A DNA stretch of 64,000 bases from Streptomyces glaucescens (GCF_000761215.1 NZ_CP009438.1:3527001-3591000); one strand, 5' to 3'; shown: positions 1 through 10,137, counted from the stretch's first letter. The notes: generated from the letters alone by a model not told the origin. Translations and numbers: made by a program.

Positions 1-1
1 C

Positions 2-274
2 GCGCCCGACGGCGACGACCGCAACGGGCACGTGCTGTGCGACGCCGACCTGGCGGTCCTCGCCTCGCCGCCGTCCGGGTACGCCGCCTACACCGCCGCC
101 GTGCGCGAGGAGTACGGCTTCGTCCCCGCCGACGCCTTCCGCGCGGGCCGCGCCGCGGTCCTGCGCGAGCTGCTGGCCCTGCCCCGGCTGTTCCGCACCC
201 CGTACGGGGCGGAGCACTGGGAGAGGACCGCCCGCTACAACCTCACGGCCGAGCTGGAAATGCTGTCGTCCTGA
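2..274 (+). CDS. HD-superfamily phosphohydrolase, C-terminal fragment
   Basis: Only the last 90 residues are in the window; the reading frame is open from base 2 to a TGA at 272-274. The segment resembles the C-terminal half of small predicted metal-dependent HD phosphohydrolases: an acidic DADLAVLA stretch, then a helical region rich in Arg and Leu and a closing YNLTAELEML. The DAD pair would be the last metal ligand of the HD fold, but the upstream HD dyad is outside the window, so catalysis cannot be judged. The next gene starts 28 bases downstream on the same strand. Substrate unknown. Confidence 0.6.
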   Translation, partial: APDGDDRNGHVLCDADLAVLASPPSGYAAYTAAVREEYGFVPADAFRAGRAAVLRELLALPRLFRTPYGAEHWERTARYNLTAELEMLSS

Positions 275-302
275 GCGCGGCGGCTCGCCTAGCCTGCCGG
301 AC

Positions 303-1397
303 ATGACTGACGTGTGCGGGCAGCGGGCGGCCGAGGCCGTCGAACGGGCGGTGGCGGACGCGGCACGGCTGCTGCGGACGGCGGCGGACGCCGACTGGGA
401 CGGCACCCGGGCGGGCGGCCTGGAGTGGGACTGCCGCCGCACGGCCGGGCACCTGGCGAACGCGCTGATCGCGTACGCCGGCCAACTGGCGGGCCGGGGA
501 CGGCACCTGGACGCGTACGCGCCCTTCAGCCTCGCCCTGGAGGACGGCACGGACCCGGCCGGCCTGGTCGACGTGCTGGAGACGACCGGCACCCTGCTCG
601 CCCTGGCCGTGCGCTGCACCCCGCCGCGGGCCCGCGCCTTCCACCCGTTCCCCTTCCGCAGCGCGAACCGCGAGGGCTTCGCCGCGATGGGCGTCACGGA
701 GACACTGCTGCACACGTACGACATCGCGACGGGTCTCGGGCTGGAGTACGAACCGCCCGCAGAACTCGCCGAGTTCGCACTCATGCGGATCTTCCCGCAG
801 GTCCGGCCCGGTCCCGCCCCCTGGCCGACCCTGCTGTGGGCCACCGGGCGCGGCAACCTGCCCGGCCGCGAACCGGTCACCGACTGGCGGTGGAGCAACA
901 ACCTCGTGCTGCCCGCCGGACGACTGACCCTGGAGGGCGTCACCCCGGCCGCCGCGGCCGACCTCGCCGCCGGCGGCGACGGCGGATTCGACTGGGTCGA
1001 GGGCGGGCCGTACGAGGGCACGCGGGAGGCCGCCGCGATGACCTGGAAGGCGTACGAGACGGGCGTGCACCGGCCGGAGTTCGGGCTGTTCGTGCTGGTG
1101 CGGCGGGAGGACGACCGCGCGGTCGGCGGCATGGGCTTCCACACCGCGCCCGACGAGGAGGGCCGTACCGAGATCGGCTACGACCTGGCCGCCTCGGCGC
1201 GCGGCCGCGGCTACGCCACCGAGGCGCTGCGCGCGCTCTCCGGGTGGGCGCTGACCAGGACGGACGTACGGTCGCTGTTCGCCACCGTCGAGCGGGCGAA
1301 CGTACCGTCCCAACGGGTGGTGACCCGGGCCGGTTTCCGGCGGGTGGAGGCGGAGGAGGCGGAGGGCGAGCTGTTCGCCTACGAGCTGCGGGACTGA
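303..1397 (+). CDS. DinB/mycothiol-type N-terminal domain fused to a GNAT acetyltransferase
   Basis: 364 residues forming two domains. Residues ~1-200 look like a DinB/maleylpyruvate-isomerase-type helical bundle (N-terminal AAEAVERAVADAARLL helix, then a CRRTAGHLANALIAYA segment with the His typical of the metal site). Residues ~215-364 are a RimJ/RimL-like GNAT domain: GGMGFHTAPD strand, EIGYDLAASARGRGYATEAL with the R/G-x-G-Y-A acetyl-CoA loop, and a closing N-x-x-S-x-R-V-x-x-x-A-G-F motif. Domain families are inferred from pattern; the biological substrate is unknown. The ATG at 303 is the first in-frame start after the preceding stop. The 3' end overlaps the convergent DUF4031 gene by 19 bases. 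Confidence 0.65.
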   Translation: MTDVCGQRAAEAVERAVADAARLLRTAADADWDGTRAGGLEWDCRRTAGHLANALIAYAGQLAGRGRHLDAYAPFSLALEDGTDPAGLVDVLETTGTLLALAVRCTPPRARAFHPFPFRSANREGFAAMGVTETLLHTYDIATGLGLEYEPPAELAEFALMRIFPQVRPGPAPWPTLLWATGRGNLPGREPVTDWRWSNNLVLPAGRLTLEGVTPAAAADLAAGGDGGFDWVEGGPYEGTREAAAMTWKAYETGVHRPEFGLFVLVRREDDRAVGGMGFHTAPDEEGRTEIGYDLAASARGRGYATEALRALSGWALTRTDVRSLFATVERANVPSQRVVTRAGFRRVEAEEAEGELFAYELRD

Positions 1398-1666
1398 CCC
1401 GCCGGGGAGTGCCGCTTGCGGCGGCGCAGGCCGGCGCCGTGCAGCAGGCGCACCACCTCGCGGCTGGTGACCTCCACCGCCCCGGCCCGCACCGCGTCGG
1501 CGTAGCGGTGCGCCGGGACGTCGTAGTGGTCGCGTTCGAAGGCGCGGCGGGGCACGCCCAGCGCGGCGGCGAAGGCGTGGAGTTCGTCGTACGAGACATC
1601 GCTGACCAGGTGCGACCACAGGCGGCCGTGGCCCGGCCAGGCAGGCGGGTCGATGTACACCGTCAC
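1379..1666 (-). CDS. DUF4031 domain protein
   Basis: 95 residues from a GTG at 1664-1666 (VTVYIDPPAWPGHGRLWSHL). The opening Y-I-D-P-P-x-W-P-x-H-G-R-x-W-S-H-L is the signature I associate with the small DUF4031 proteins. The C-terminus is basic (RRRKRHSP). The start overlaps the stop of the upstream gene by four bases, so the two are probably translationally coupled. Function unknown. The protein lacks a signal peptide or membrane segment and is probably cytoplasmic. Confidence 0.65.
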   Translation of the reverse strand: MTVYIDPPAWPGHGRLWSHLVSDVSYDELHAFAAALGVPRRAFERDHYDVPAHRYADAVRAGAVEVTSREVVRLLHGAGLRRRKRHSPAGQSRSS

Positions 1667-2046
1667 GACGAGGTCGTCCCGCCCAGGGCCGATGCCAGGG
1701 AGCCGATCGACGCCACCTTCACGCCCGCCTGGTGGCACACCCAGTGCGGGTCGGGTCCCAGTTCCGGCTCGACGTCCAGCGCGTGCGGGTCGCCCGAGCC
1801 GCACACCGGGCACAGCGGCCAGCGGCCGTACCGGTCGAGCAGCGCGTCCTGCACGTCCTGGGCGACCAGCCCGGCGACAAAGTCGGCGCCGTCCGGCCAC
1901 TGCTCCACCCACCAGCGCCGCTGCGCGACGGAGTCCTCGACCAGCGAGACGACGTCCGCCTCGGCGACCTCGCCCGCGACGAGATCGGCCAGCACGAGGG
2001 CACGCGCGGCGTGCAGTGCCTGCTCCAAGGGGCTGATGGGGTCCAT
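1663..2046 (-). CDS. Uncharacterised protein with a zinc-ribbon-like Cys pair
   Basis: 127 residues from ATG at 2044-2046, a choice supported by the compact N-terminal helix (MDPISPLEQALHAARALVLA). The central region is acidic and helical; residues ~80-108 contain CPVCGSGDPHALD and a later WVCHQAG, three cysteines plus histidines that could bind one zinc ion. It is followed with four-base overlap by the DUF4031 gene, so the pair is a small operon reading away from the murR-like regulator. I do not recognise a named family. Confidence 0.6.
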   Translation of the reverse strand: MDPISPLEQALHAARALVLADLVAGEVAEADVVSLVEDSVAQRRWWVEQWPDGADFVAGLVAQDVQDALLDRYGRWPLCPVCGSGDPHALDVEPELGPDPHWVCHQAGVKVASIGSLASALGGTTSS

Positions 2047-2065
2047 GCCCCTATTGTGCGCACTC

Positions 2066-2097
2066 TTGACCGGGACTCGGAGCCGAAAATATCTTTC
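2066..2097 (+). promoter_or_regulatory. Promoter with overlapping GAAA/TTTC dyad upstream of the murR-like gene
   Basis: TTGACC at 2066-2071 is followed after 17 bases by ATATCT (2089-2094), a fair -35/-10 pair. A short dyad, GAAAATATCTTTC at 2085-2097, covers the -10. RpiR/MurR-type regulators bind short dyads near their own promoters, so this is a plausible autoregulatory operator. The GTG start follows about 17 bases after the dyad. It is inferred from sequence only. Confidence 0.45.
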
Positions 2098-2113
2098 AGA
2101 GGTGCCCAGGGAC

Positions 2114-3007
2114 GTGAAGGGAACTTTCGGCGGTCCGCCGCCCGCACCCGGCGCGCTCGCCGCCAAGGTGCGCGCCCTCGCCCCCTCCATGACCCGCTCC
2201 ATGCAGCGCGTCGCCGAGGCCGTCGCCGGCGACCCGGCCGGCTGCGCCGCGCTCACGGTCACCGGACTCGCCGAACTCACCGGCACCAGCGAGGCCACCG
2301 TCGTGCGCACGGCCCGCCTCCTCGGCTACCCCGGCTACCGCGACCTGCGCCTCGCCCTCGCCGGGCTCGCCGCCCAGCAGCAGTCCGGCCGCGCACCCGC
2401 CATCACCACCGACATCGCGGTCGACGACCCGATCGCGGACGTCGTCGCGAAGCTGGCGTACGACGAGCAGCAGACCCTCGCCGACACCGCCGCCGGCCTC
2501 GACACCACGCAGCTCGGCGCCGCCGTCGCCGCGCTCGCCGCCGCCCGCCGCGTCGACGTGTACGGCGTGGGCGCGTCCGGGCTGGTCGCCCAGGACCTCA
2601 CCCAGAAGCTGCTGCGCATCGGGCTGATAGCCCACGCGCACAGCGATCCGCACCTCGCCGTGACCAACGCGGTCCAGCTGCGCCCGGGCGACGTCGCGCT
2701 CGCCATCACCCACTCCGGGTCGACCGGTGACGTCATCGAGCCGCTGCGGGCCGCCTTCGAGCGCGGGGCGACGACCGTCGCGATCACCGGGCGGCCGGAC
2801 TCCGCCGTCACGCAGTACGCCGACCACGTGCTGACCACGTCCATCGCCCGGGAGACCGAACTGCGTCCGGCGGCCATGTCCTCCCGCACCAGCCAGCTCC
2901 TGGTCGTGGACTGCCTGTTCGTGGGAGTGGCGCAGCGGACGTACGAGACGGCGGCACCGGCGCTGTCGGCCTCGTACGAAGCGCTCGCGCACCGGCACCG
3001 CAGATGA
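2114..3007 (+). CDS. MurR/RpiR-family transcriptional regulator with SIS domain
   Basis: 297 residues from GTG 2114. Residues ~15-90 form the RpiR helix-turn-helix (MTRSMQRVAEAV, then LTVTGLAELTGTSEATVVRTARLLGYPGYRDLR). Residues ~135-265 are a SIS phosphosugar-binding domain, with YGVGASGLVAQDLTQKLLRIG and the ITHSGSTGDVIEPL loop carrying the Ser/Thr residues that bind the phosphate. It lies 88 bases upstream of murQ and a PTS permease, so the likely effector is N-acetylmuramate 6-phosphate or a related amino-sugar phosphate. The earlier in-frame region is a shadow of the gene upstream; the GTG at 2114 fits the promoter and the domain start. Confidence 0.85.
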   Translation: MKGTFGGPPPAPGALAAKVRALAPSMTRSMQRVAEAVAGDPAGCAALTVTGLAELTGTSEATVVRTARLLGYPGYRDLRLALAGLAAQQQSGRAPAITTDIAVDDPIADVVAKLAYDEQQTLADTAAGLDTTQLGAAVAALAAARRVDVYGVGASGLVAQDLTQKLLRIGLIAHAHSDPHLAVTNAVQLRPGDVALAITHSGSTGDVIEPLRAAFERGATTVAITGRPDSAVTQYADHVLTTSIARETELRPAAMSSRTSQLLVVDCLFVGVAQRTYETAAPALSASYEALAHRHRR

Positions 3008-3008
3008 C

Positions 3009-3080
3009 ACCGCACCGTCCCCGAGGACCGCACCGTCCGCGGGGACCGCACCGTCCGTCAGGACCGCACCGTCCGCAAGG
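3009..3080 (+). repeat. Four tandem 18-bp repeats before murQ
   Basis: Four copies of an 18-base unit sit head to tail: a constant ACCGCACCGTCC (3009, 3027, 3045, 3063) followed by a variable hexamer (CCGAGG, GCGGGG, GTCAGG, GCAAGG). They fill almost the whole spacer between the regulator stop and murQ, and the last copy runs into the murQ ribosome-binding region (AAGGGAAGAG). Confidence 0.9.
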
Positions 3081-3095
3081 GAAGAGCCGCACGCC

Positions 3096-4130
3096 ATGAC
3101 CTCCACCCCCGACACGTCCGACACCGCCCCCGCGTACGACGCCGCGCACCCGGCCGGTGCCGCCCACCCTGCCGGTGCCCCGGACGCCCCCGGCGCGTCG
3201 GCCACCGCCGGCGGACCAGACCTGCGGGCCCAGCTCGACAGCCTGACCACCGAGGCGTTCCGGCCCGAACTGGCCGAGATCGACCGGCTGTCCACGCTGG
3301 AGATCGCCACGCTGATGAACGGGGAGGACGCGGGGGTGCCCGGCGCGGTCGCCCGGCAGCTGCCGCGGATCGCCGCCGCGATCGACGCCGTCGCCGACCG
3401 GATGGGCCGGGGCGGCCGGCTGGTGTACGCCGGTGCCGGGACCGCCGGCCGGCTCGGCGTCCTGGACGCCTCCGAGTGCCCGCCCACCTTCAACACCGAC
3501 CCCGCCCAGGTCGTCGGCCTCATCGCGGGCGGCCCGCCGGCCATGGTCACCTCGGTGGAGGGCGCGGAGGACTCCGCGGACCTGGCCCGCGCCGACCTCG
3601 ACGCACTGGCCCTCACCGCCGAGGACACGGTGGTCGGCGTCTCCGCCTCCGGCCGCACCCCCTACGCGATCGGCGCGGTCGAGCACGCCCGGCGGCTCGG
3701 CGCGCTCACCATCGGCCTGGCCTGCAATCCGGGCAGCGCGCTGGCCGCCGCCGCGGACCACGGCATCGAGGTCGTCGTCGGGCCGGAGCTGATCACCGGA
3801 TCCACCCGGCTGAAGGCGGGCACCGCGCAGAAGCTCGTCCTCAACATGCTGTCGACGATCACGATGATCCGCCTGGGCAAGACCTACGGGAACCTCATGG
3901 TCGACGTCCGCGCCTCCAACGACAAGCTCCGCGCCCGCGCCCGCCGGATCGTCGCCCTCGCCACCGGCGCGGCCGACGAGGAGATCGAACGCGCCCTCGC
4001 CGACTCCGGCGGCGAGGTGAAGGACGCCGTCCTCAGCATCCTGGCCGGTGTCGACGGCCCGGCGGCGGCCCGTCTCCTGGCGGAGAACCGCGGCCGGCTG
4101 CGGGAGGCACTGGCCGCGGCGCGCGGCTGA
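3096..4130 (+). CDS. murQ: N-acetylmuramic acid 6-phosphate etherase
   Basis: MurQ cleaves the D-lactyl ether of N-acetylmuramate 6-phosphate to give N-acetylglucosamine 6-phosphate, in cytoplasmic cell-wall recycling. The 344-residue protein has a ~45-residue Ala/Pro/Thr-rich N-terminal extension and then the family core: LTTEAFRPELAEIDRLSTLEI near residue 50, the GGRLVYAGAGTAGRLGVLDA phosphosugar loop, ASECPPTF, the GGPPAMVTSVEGAEDS segment with the catalytic Glu, a second SIS loop VVGVSASGRTPY, and STRLKAGTAQKLVLNMLST near the C-terminal third. It is flanked by the MurR/RpiR regulator and the PTS permease, which supports a murein-recycling operon. The true start could be a little downstream, since the first 45 residues are low complexity. 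Confidence 0.92.
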   Translation: MTSTPDTSDTAPAYDAAHPAGAAHPAGAPDAPGASATAGGPDLRAQLDSLTTEAFRPELAEIDRLSTLEIATLMNGEDAGVPGAVARQLPRIAAAIDAVADRMGRGGRLVYAGAGTAGRLGVLDASECPPTFNTDPAQVVGLIAGGPPAMVTSVEGAEDSADLARADLDALALTAEDTVVGVSASGRTPYAIGAVEHARRLGALTIGLACNPGSALAAAADHGIEVVVGPELITGSTRLKAGTAQKLVLNMLSTITMIRLGKTYGNLMVDVRASNDKLRARARRIVALATGAADEEIERALADSGGEVKDAVLSILAGVDGPAAARLLAENRGRLREALAAARG

Positions 4131-4200
4131 GCCGCCCGTCGCCCGGACCGACGGCGCGTCGGGCCGCCGGTGCGGTGATCGCGCGCCGCATGGTTGCTCC

Positions 4201-5571
4201 ATGACCGAGCACGCCCACCACGCGCTGGCCGCCGCCCTCCTTCCCCTCGTCGGCGGTCCCGGCAACGTCACGTCCGTCGCCCACTGCATGACCCGCCTCC
4301 GGCTCGGCCTCGCCGACCGCGGACGGGTCGACGAGGAGGCCCTGCGCGCCCTGCCCGGCGTGCTCGGCGTGGTGGACGACGACACGTACCAGATCGTGCT
4401 GGGCCCCGGCACGGTGGCACGGGTGGCCCCCGAGTTCGAGGCGCTGCTCGCCCCCGGGCCGGACGGCGGGCTCGCGGCGCGCGGCGAGCGGCTGCGCCAG
4501 GAGCGGCGCGCGCGGAACGCGACCCCGCTGAAGCTGGCCCTGCGCCGGGTCGCGAACGTCTTCGTCCCGCTGATCCCCGCCCTGATCGGCTGCGGCGTCC
4601 TGGCGGGCGTGAACGGCCTGCTGGTCAACGCGGGCCTGCTCCCCGGGCTCACCCCGGCCCTCGCCGCGATCAGCTCGGCGTTCATGTCGCTGATCGCGGT
4701 GTTCGTCGGCCACGACACGGCGAAGGAGTTCGGCGGCACCCCGGTCCTCGGCGGGGCGGTCGCGGCGGTCGTGGTGTTCCCGGGCGTGGCGAAGGTGACG
4801 GCGTTCGGGCTGCCGCTGGCCCCCGGCCAGGGCGGCGTCCTCGGCGCGCTGGCGGCGGCCCTGCTGGGCACCTGGGTCGAGAAGCGCTGCCGGAACCGCG
4901 TCCCGGCCACCCTGGACGTCCTGCTCACCCCCACGGTGACGGTGCTGGTCGCGGGACTGGCCACGCTGTACGGCCTGATGTACGCGGCCGGCGCGGTCTC
5001 CGCCGCGATCGGCACCGCCGCGGACTGGCTCCTCACCACCACCGGCGCCCTGGCCGGCCTGCTCCTCGGCGGTCTCTTCCTCCCGCTCGTCATGCTGGGC
5101 CTGCACCAGGCCCTGATCCCGGTCCACGCCACGCTCATCGACGAGCAGGGCAGCACCGTCCTCCTGCCCGTCCTCGCGATGGCCGGCGCGGGCCAGGTGG
5201 GCGCCGCGCTCGCCGTCTACGTCCGGCTGCGCCACGACACCTCGCTGCGCACGACGATCAGGTCCGCGCTCCCCGCGGGCCTCCTCGGGGTCGGGGAACC
5301 GCTGATCTACGGCGTCTCCCTCCCCCTCGGCCGCCCCTTCCTCACCGCGTGCCTCGGCGGCGCGGCGGGCGGCGCGTTCCTCGGCGGCTTCGCGATGCTC
5401 GGCCAGCCGGTCGGCGCGACGGCGATCGGCCCGTCCGGCTGGGCCCTGTTCCCGCTGCTCGCCGGTGAGCGGGGCCTCGCGGCGACGGCGGCGGTCTACG
5501 CGGGCGGGCTGCTCACCGGCTATGCGGCCGGGTTCGCCGCGACGTACGCGTTCGGGCTCAGGAAGGCCTGA
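4201..5571 (+). CDS. PTS permease EIIBC component, glucose/MurNAc-type
   Basis: 456 residues from ATG 4201. Residues ~1-75 are an EIIB domain: VTSVAHCMTRLRLGLAD holds the phospho-accepting Cys, followed by LPGVLGVVDDDTYQIVLGPG. After a charged linker, ~105-456 is an EIIC membrane domain with about ten hydrophobic segments, the FGGTPVLGGAVAA loop, LHQALIPVH, and the diagnostic GVGEPLIYGVSLPL motif of the glucose superfamily. It imports and phosphorylates a sugar; with murQ just upstream, N-acetylmuramate is the best guess, as for MurP. No EIIA is encoded nearby, so a shared EIIA-Crr must serve it. Its 3' end overlaps the convergent gene by 14 bases. Confidence 0.85.
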   Translation: MTEHAHHALAAALLPLVGGPGNVTSVAHCMTRLRLGLADRGRVDEEALRALPGVLGVVDDDTYQIVLGPGTVARVAPEFEALLAPGPDGGLAARGERLRQERRARNATPLKLALRRVANVFVPLIPALIGCGVLAGVNGLLVNAGLLPGLTPALAAISSAFMSLIAVFVGHDTAKEFGGTPVLGGAVAAVVVFPGVAKVTAFGLPLAPGQGGVLGALAAALLGTWVEKRCRNRVPATLDVLLTPTVTVLVAGLATLYGLMYAAGAVSAAIGTAADWLLTTTGALAGLLLGGLFLPLVMLGLHQALIPVHATLIDEQGSTVLLPVLAMAGAGQVGAALAVYVRLRHDTSLRTTIRSALPAGLLGVGEPLIYGVSLPLGRPFLTACLGGAAGGAFLGGFAMLGQPVGATAIGPSGWALFPLLAGERGLAATAAVYAGGLLTGYAAGFAATYAFGLRKA

Positions 5572-6067
5572 ACCGGGCGACGTACGCGTCGAACGGCTCG
5601 ATGCCCACGCCGGCCCGCAGCTCGTCCACCCGGCCGGGCTCGGCACAGGGCCACGGCACGGGCGAGCCGTCCTCCCGCACACCGGCGATCTGGGTGCCGT
5701 AGATCTGCTCGCGCCCCTCGTTGACGAGCGTGCGGTCCCGGAGGAACGCCAGCTCCCGCGCCCCGGCGCGGCCCTCGGCGACCGCGGCCTCCATCAGCCG
5801 CAGCGCCCGCCGCTGCACATCGAGCTGGCGGTCGGCGTGCTGGGCGACCAGCCAGGCGGCCCGCGCCGCCTCCTCCCCGACCAGCCCGGCCGTGGGCCAC
5901 CCCACCTCGTCCATGATCTCGTTCAGCCGGTCCCCGTGCCGTGCGGTGATCCGCCGCCACCGCAACTGCGCGGCGGGGTCCTCGGCGTTGGCGTGGACGG
6001 CGGCCGCGTGGTCGTCCTCGGCCATGCGGACCAGTTCGGCGGCGAGTGCGTGGATGTCCTGCTGCAT
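5558..6067 (-). CDS. DUF6624-like uncharacterised protein
   Basis: 169 residues from ATG 6065-6067. The protein is helical and charged, with W-rich segments (LRWRRITARHGDRLNEIMDE; VGWPTAGLVGEEAARAAWLV; QHADRQLDVQRRALRLM) and a conserved-looking RTLVNEGREQIYGTQI followed by W-PC. This arrangement matches the family I know as DUF6624. There is no membrane segment or signal peptide. Role unknown. It converges on the PTS gene with a 14-base overlap. Confidence 0.6.
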   Translation of the reverse strand: MQQDIHALAAELVRMAEDDHAAAVHANAEDPAAQLRWRRITARHGDRLNEIMDEVGWPTAGLVGEEAARAAWLVAQHADRQLDVQRRALRLMEAAVAEGRAGARELAFLRDRTLVNEGREQIYGTQIAGVREDGSPVPWPCAEPGRVDELRAGVGIEPFDAYVARFRPS

Positions 6068-6220
6068 GCGGAAACCGTAAAGCCGCGAACGGTGCGGAAA
6101 GATCGTCCCGTGGGACGGTGACAGCGGGCCCCGGACACCCCGACAATGGATCCACGGCCACCGGAGCCGCCCCGCGTCCGAGGTTCACGTTCCGCGCCCC
6201 GGCCCCGCAGACTGATAGCC

Positions 6221-6790
6221 ATGAACCACGCCCAGCTCACTGCCCTAGGCCGCGCCCTCCGTCTGCTCGGCGAGCACGGGGAGTCGCTGACCGCCGACAC
6301 TCCGGACGCCAGGCTGCACGAGGTGAAGGCGGATCTGCGGCGGGCGCTGGACCTGCTGGAGGAGTCCGTCACCACGGCCGCGCCCAGCACGCGCTGCGCC
6401 GAGCATCCGAACGGGCCCGTCGACGAGGCCGCCCCCGATCTGTGCCTGCTGTGCGAGACCCGGCGGCGGGCCGCCCGTCGCGCCGAGTTCAACGGCCCCG
6501 GCCCGGCCCCGCAGCCCGCCCCGACCGCGCCCTCCCGGTACGGCACGCGCGGCGACCGGCCGCAGCCCCAGCAGCGGTGGCTGCCGGAGCTGTGGAACGG
6601 GCAGGAGTGGCAGCTGTGCGGCACCCCGCGCCGGGACCGCCGCGAGGCCGAGCTGTACCTGGCCGCCCAGCGGCGCGGATCGCGGCCCGCGGCGGCGTAC
6701 CGGCTCGTGCACGAGTTCACCGACTACGAGGTGCTGCGGGTGTGGGGCATCCCGGTCCGGGTCGACATCGAGCCGATGGGCAATCTGTAG
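6221..6790 (+). CDS. Uncharacterised actinobacterial protein
   Basis: 189 residues from ATG 6221; an in-frame ATG at 6146 would add a Pro/Arg-rich leader unlike a real N-terminus. Residues 1-60 are helical (LTALGRALRLLGEHG, LHEVKADLRRALDLLEES). A possible zinc site, C-x-E-H followed by C-L-L-C, lies near residues 70-90. The C-terminal part is Trp-rich (QRWLPELWNGQEWQLCG), ending in a short beta-like stretch. No family recognised. Confidence 0.55.
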   Translation: MNHAQLTALGRALRLLGEHGESLTADTPDARLHEVKADLRRALDLLEESVTTAAPSTRCAEHPNGPVDEAAPDLCLLCETRRRAARRAEFNGPGPAPQPAPTAPSRYGTRGDRPQPQQRWLPELWNGQEWQLCGTPRRDRREAELYLAAQRRGSRPAAAYRLVHEFTDYEVLRVWGIPVRVDIEPMGNL

Positions 6791-6851
6791 CGGTCCCCCG
6801 CACGCACCGCGTCAGCCCGGCGTCGGCGTCCGTGTCAGCCGGGCGTCCGCG

Positions 6852-7982
6852 TCAGCTCAGCGTCCGCAGTGCCGCCGCGTCGTACGGCGCCAGCTCGTCG
6901 AACCGGCCCGACAGCACCTTCCGGGCCCACAGCGGGTCCTGGAGCAGCGCCCGGCCCACCGCGACCAGGTCGAACTCGTCCCGCTCCAGCCGGTCCAGCA
7001 GGTTGTCGAGGCTGCCGAGCGGGGCGCCCGCGCCGGTGAAGGCGTGCAGGAAGTCGCCGTCGAGGCCGACCGAGCCGACCGTGATGGCCTGCTTGCCGGT
7101 GAGCTTCTTGGTCCAGCCGGCCAGGTTGAGGTCGGAGCCCTCGAACTCCGGCAGCCAGTAGCGGCGGGTGGAGGCGTGGAAGGCGTCCACACCGGCCGCG
7201 GCCAGCGGCGCGAGGACGGTCTCCAGCTCCTGCGGGGTCTCGGCGAGCCGGGCGTCGTACGCCTCCTGCTTCCACTGCGAGTAGCGGAAGATGACCGGGA
7301 AGTCCGGGGAGACGGCCTCGCGGACCGCGGCGACGATCTCGGCCGCGAACCGGGTGCGGGCCACCGGGTCGCCGCCGTAGGCGTCGCTGCGGCGGTTGGT
7401 GCCCGCCCACAGGAACTGGTCGACGAGGTAGCCGTGGGCGCCGTGGATCTCCACACCGTCGAAGCCGATCCGCTCGGCCGCCGCGGCGGCCTGCGCGAAC
7501 GCGCCGATCACGTCGTCGATGTCCCGCTGGGTCATCGCCTCGCCGGTGCCCTCGGTGCCGTCGACGCGCAGCCCGGAGGGGCCGACGGCGGGCGCCTCGG
7601 GGAACGGGGGCCGCCCCGCCTTGCGGACCATGCCGATGTGCCACAGCTGCGGGACGATCCTGCCGCCCGCCGCGTGCACCTCCTCGGCGACCCTGGCCCA
7701 CCCGGCGAGCTGCTCCTCGCCGTGGAAGCGCGGCACCCGGTCGCTCTCGCCGGCCGAGGCGTGGCCGACGTAGGTGCCCTCGGTGACGATCAGGCCGACA
7801 CCGGCGGCGGCGCGGCGCGCGTAGTACGACGCCACGTCCGCGCCGGGGACGCCGCCCGGGGAGAACTGGCGGGTCATCGGGGCCATCACGATCCGGTTCG
7901 GGACGGTCAGGCCGTTGATCGAGACGGGACGGGCGAGGACCTGCGCGGCACGGGCGGCCGGGGTGTCGGCGGTGACGGTCAC
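6852..7982 (-). CDS. NADH:flavin oxidoreductase of the old yellow enzyme family
   Basis: 376 residues from GTG 7980-7982, preceded by AAGGAG at a good distance. It is a TIM-barrel FMN enzyme that reduces activated alkenes with NAD(P)H. Visible motifs are NRIVMAPMTRQFSPGGVPG, GLIVTEGTYV, the substrate-binding WHIGMVRKAG, and the family hallmark GVEIHGAHGYLVDQFL followed by GTNRRSDAYGG, plus VGRALLQDPLWARKVL near the C-terminus for FMN-phosphate binding. Cytoplasmic and monocistronic; its divergent-side neighbour groEL2 is unrelated. The physiological substrate cannot be read from sequence. Confidence 0.85.
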   Translation of the reverse strand: MTVTADTPAARAAQVLARPVSINGLTVPNRIVMAPMTRQFSPGGVPGADVASYYARRAAAGVGLIVTEGTYVGHASAGESDRVPRFHGEEQLAGWARVAEEVHAAGGRIVPQLWHIGMVRKAGRPPFPEAPAVGPSGLRVDGTEGTGEAMTQRDIDDVIGAFAQAAAAAERIGFDGVEIHGAHGYLVDQFLWAGTNRRSDAYGGDPVARTRFAAEIVAAVREAVSPDFPVIFRYSQWKQEAYDARLAETPQELETVLAPLAAAGVDAFHASTRRYWLPEFEGSDLNLAGWTKKLTGKQAITVGSVGLDGDFLHAFTGAGAPLGSLDNLLDRLERDEFDLVAVGRALLQDPLWARKVLSGRFDELAPYDAAALRTLS

Positions 7983-8082
7983 CAGGGGGCTCCTTGGGGT
8001 ACCAGACGGTATGTGCGTGTGCAACGATCCCCAACCAGGGTGCCGGTCCGCTGATTCCGCCCCGTTCGTGTGACCCCGGACA

Positions 8083-8129
8083 CGCCCGAGGGCGGCACCC
8101 CCAGCGAACGGGGAGTGCCGCCCTCGGCG
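8083..8129 (-). terminator. Hairpin terminator downstream of groEL2
   Basis: GAGGGCGGCAC (8088-8098) pairs perfectly with GTGCCGCCCTC (8115-8125), with partial extension outward. It lies between the ends of groEL2 and the old-yellow-enzyme promoter region and fits a factor-independent stop for groEL2 transcription. Confidence 0.65.
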
Positions 8130-8154
8130 TGGGACGAGTCCGATCCGGGAGGGA

Positions 8155-9947
<1,793 letters not shown>

Positions 9948-10090
9948 GACCCCGCCGAGTGCAAGGTGCGCCCGCGAAGCGCGCTCGATGAGGGGGGCGG
10001 CCGGGCGACGGGCGGGCGCCCCCGCCCGCGGGGGTCCGGCGGGGAACCCGGCGGTGGGCGAGCGGACGCCCGCCGGGTCCCGCGCACGCC
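9948..10090. other. Spacer upstream of groEL2 with no gene
   Basis: This GC-rich stretch lies between the CIRCE array and the cold-shock terminator. It should contain distal groEL2 promoter DNA. I see no credible coding region, repeat or RNA gene in it; the open frames are GC-rich shadows. Confidence 0.5.
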
Positions 10091-10125
10091 GAAGGGCCCG
10101 CACCGGCCGGCGGTGCGAGCCCTTC
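10091..10125 (-). terminator. Terminator of the cold-shock gene
   Basis: GAAGGGCCCGCACCG (10091-10105) and CGGTGCGAGCCCTTC (10111-10125) form a 15-pair stem with one position that is a G-U wobble only in the minus-strand transcript. This fits termination of the gene ending at 10138. Confidence 0.75.
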
Positions 10126-10137
10126 GCTGTAGATCGT

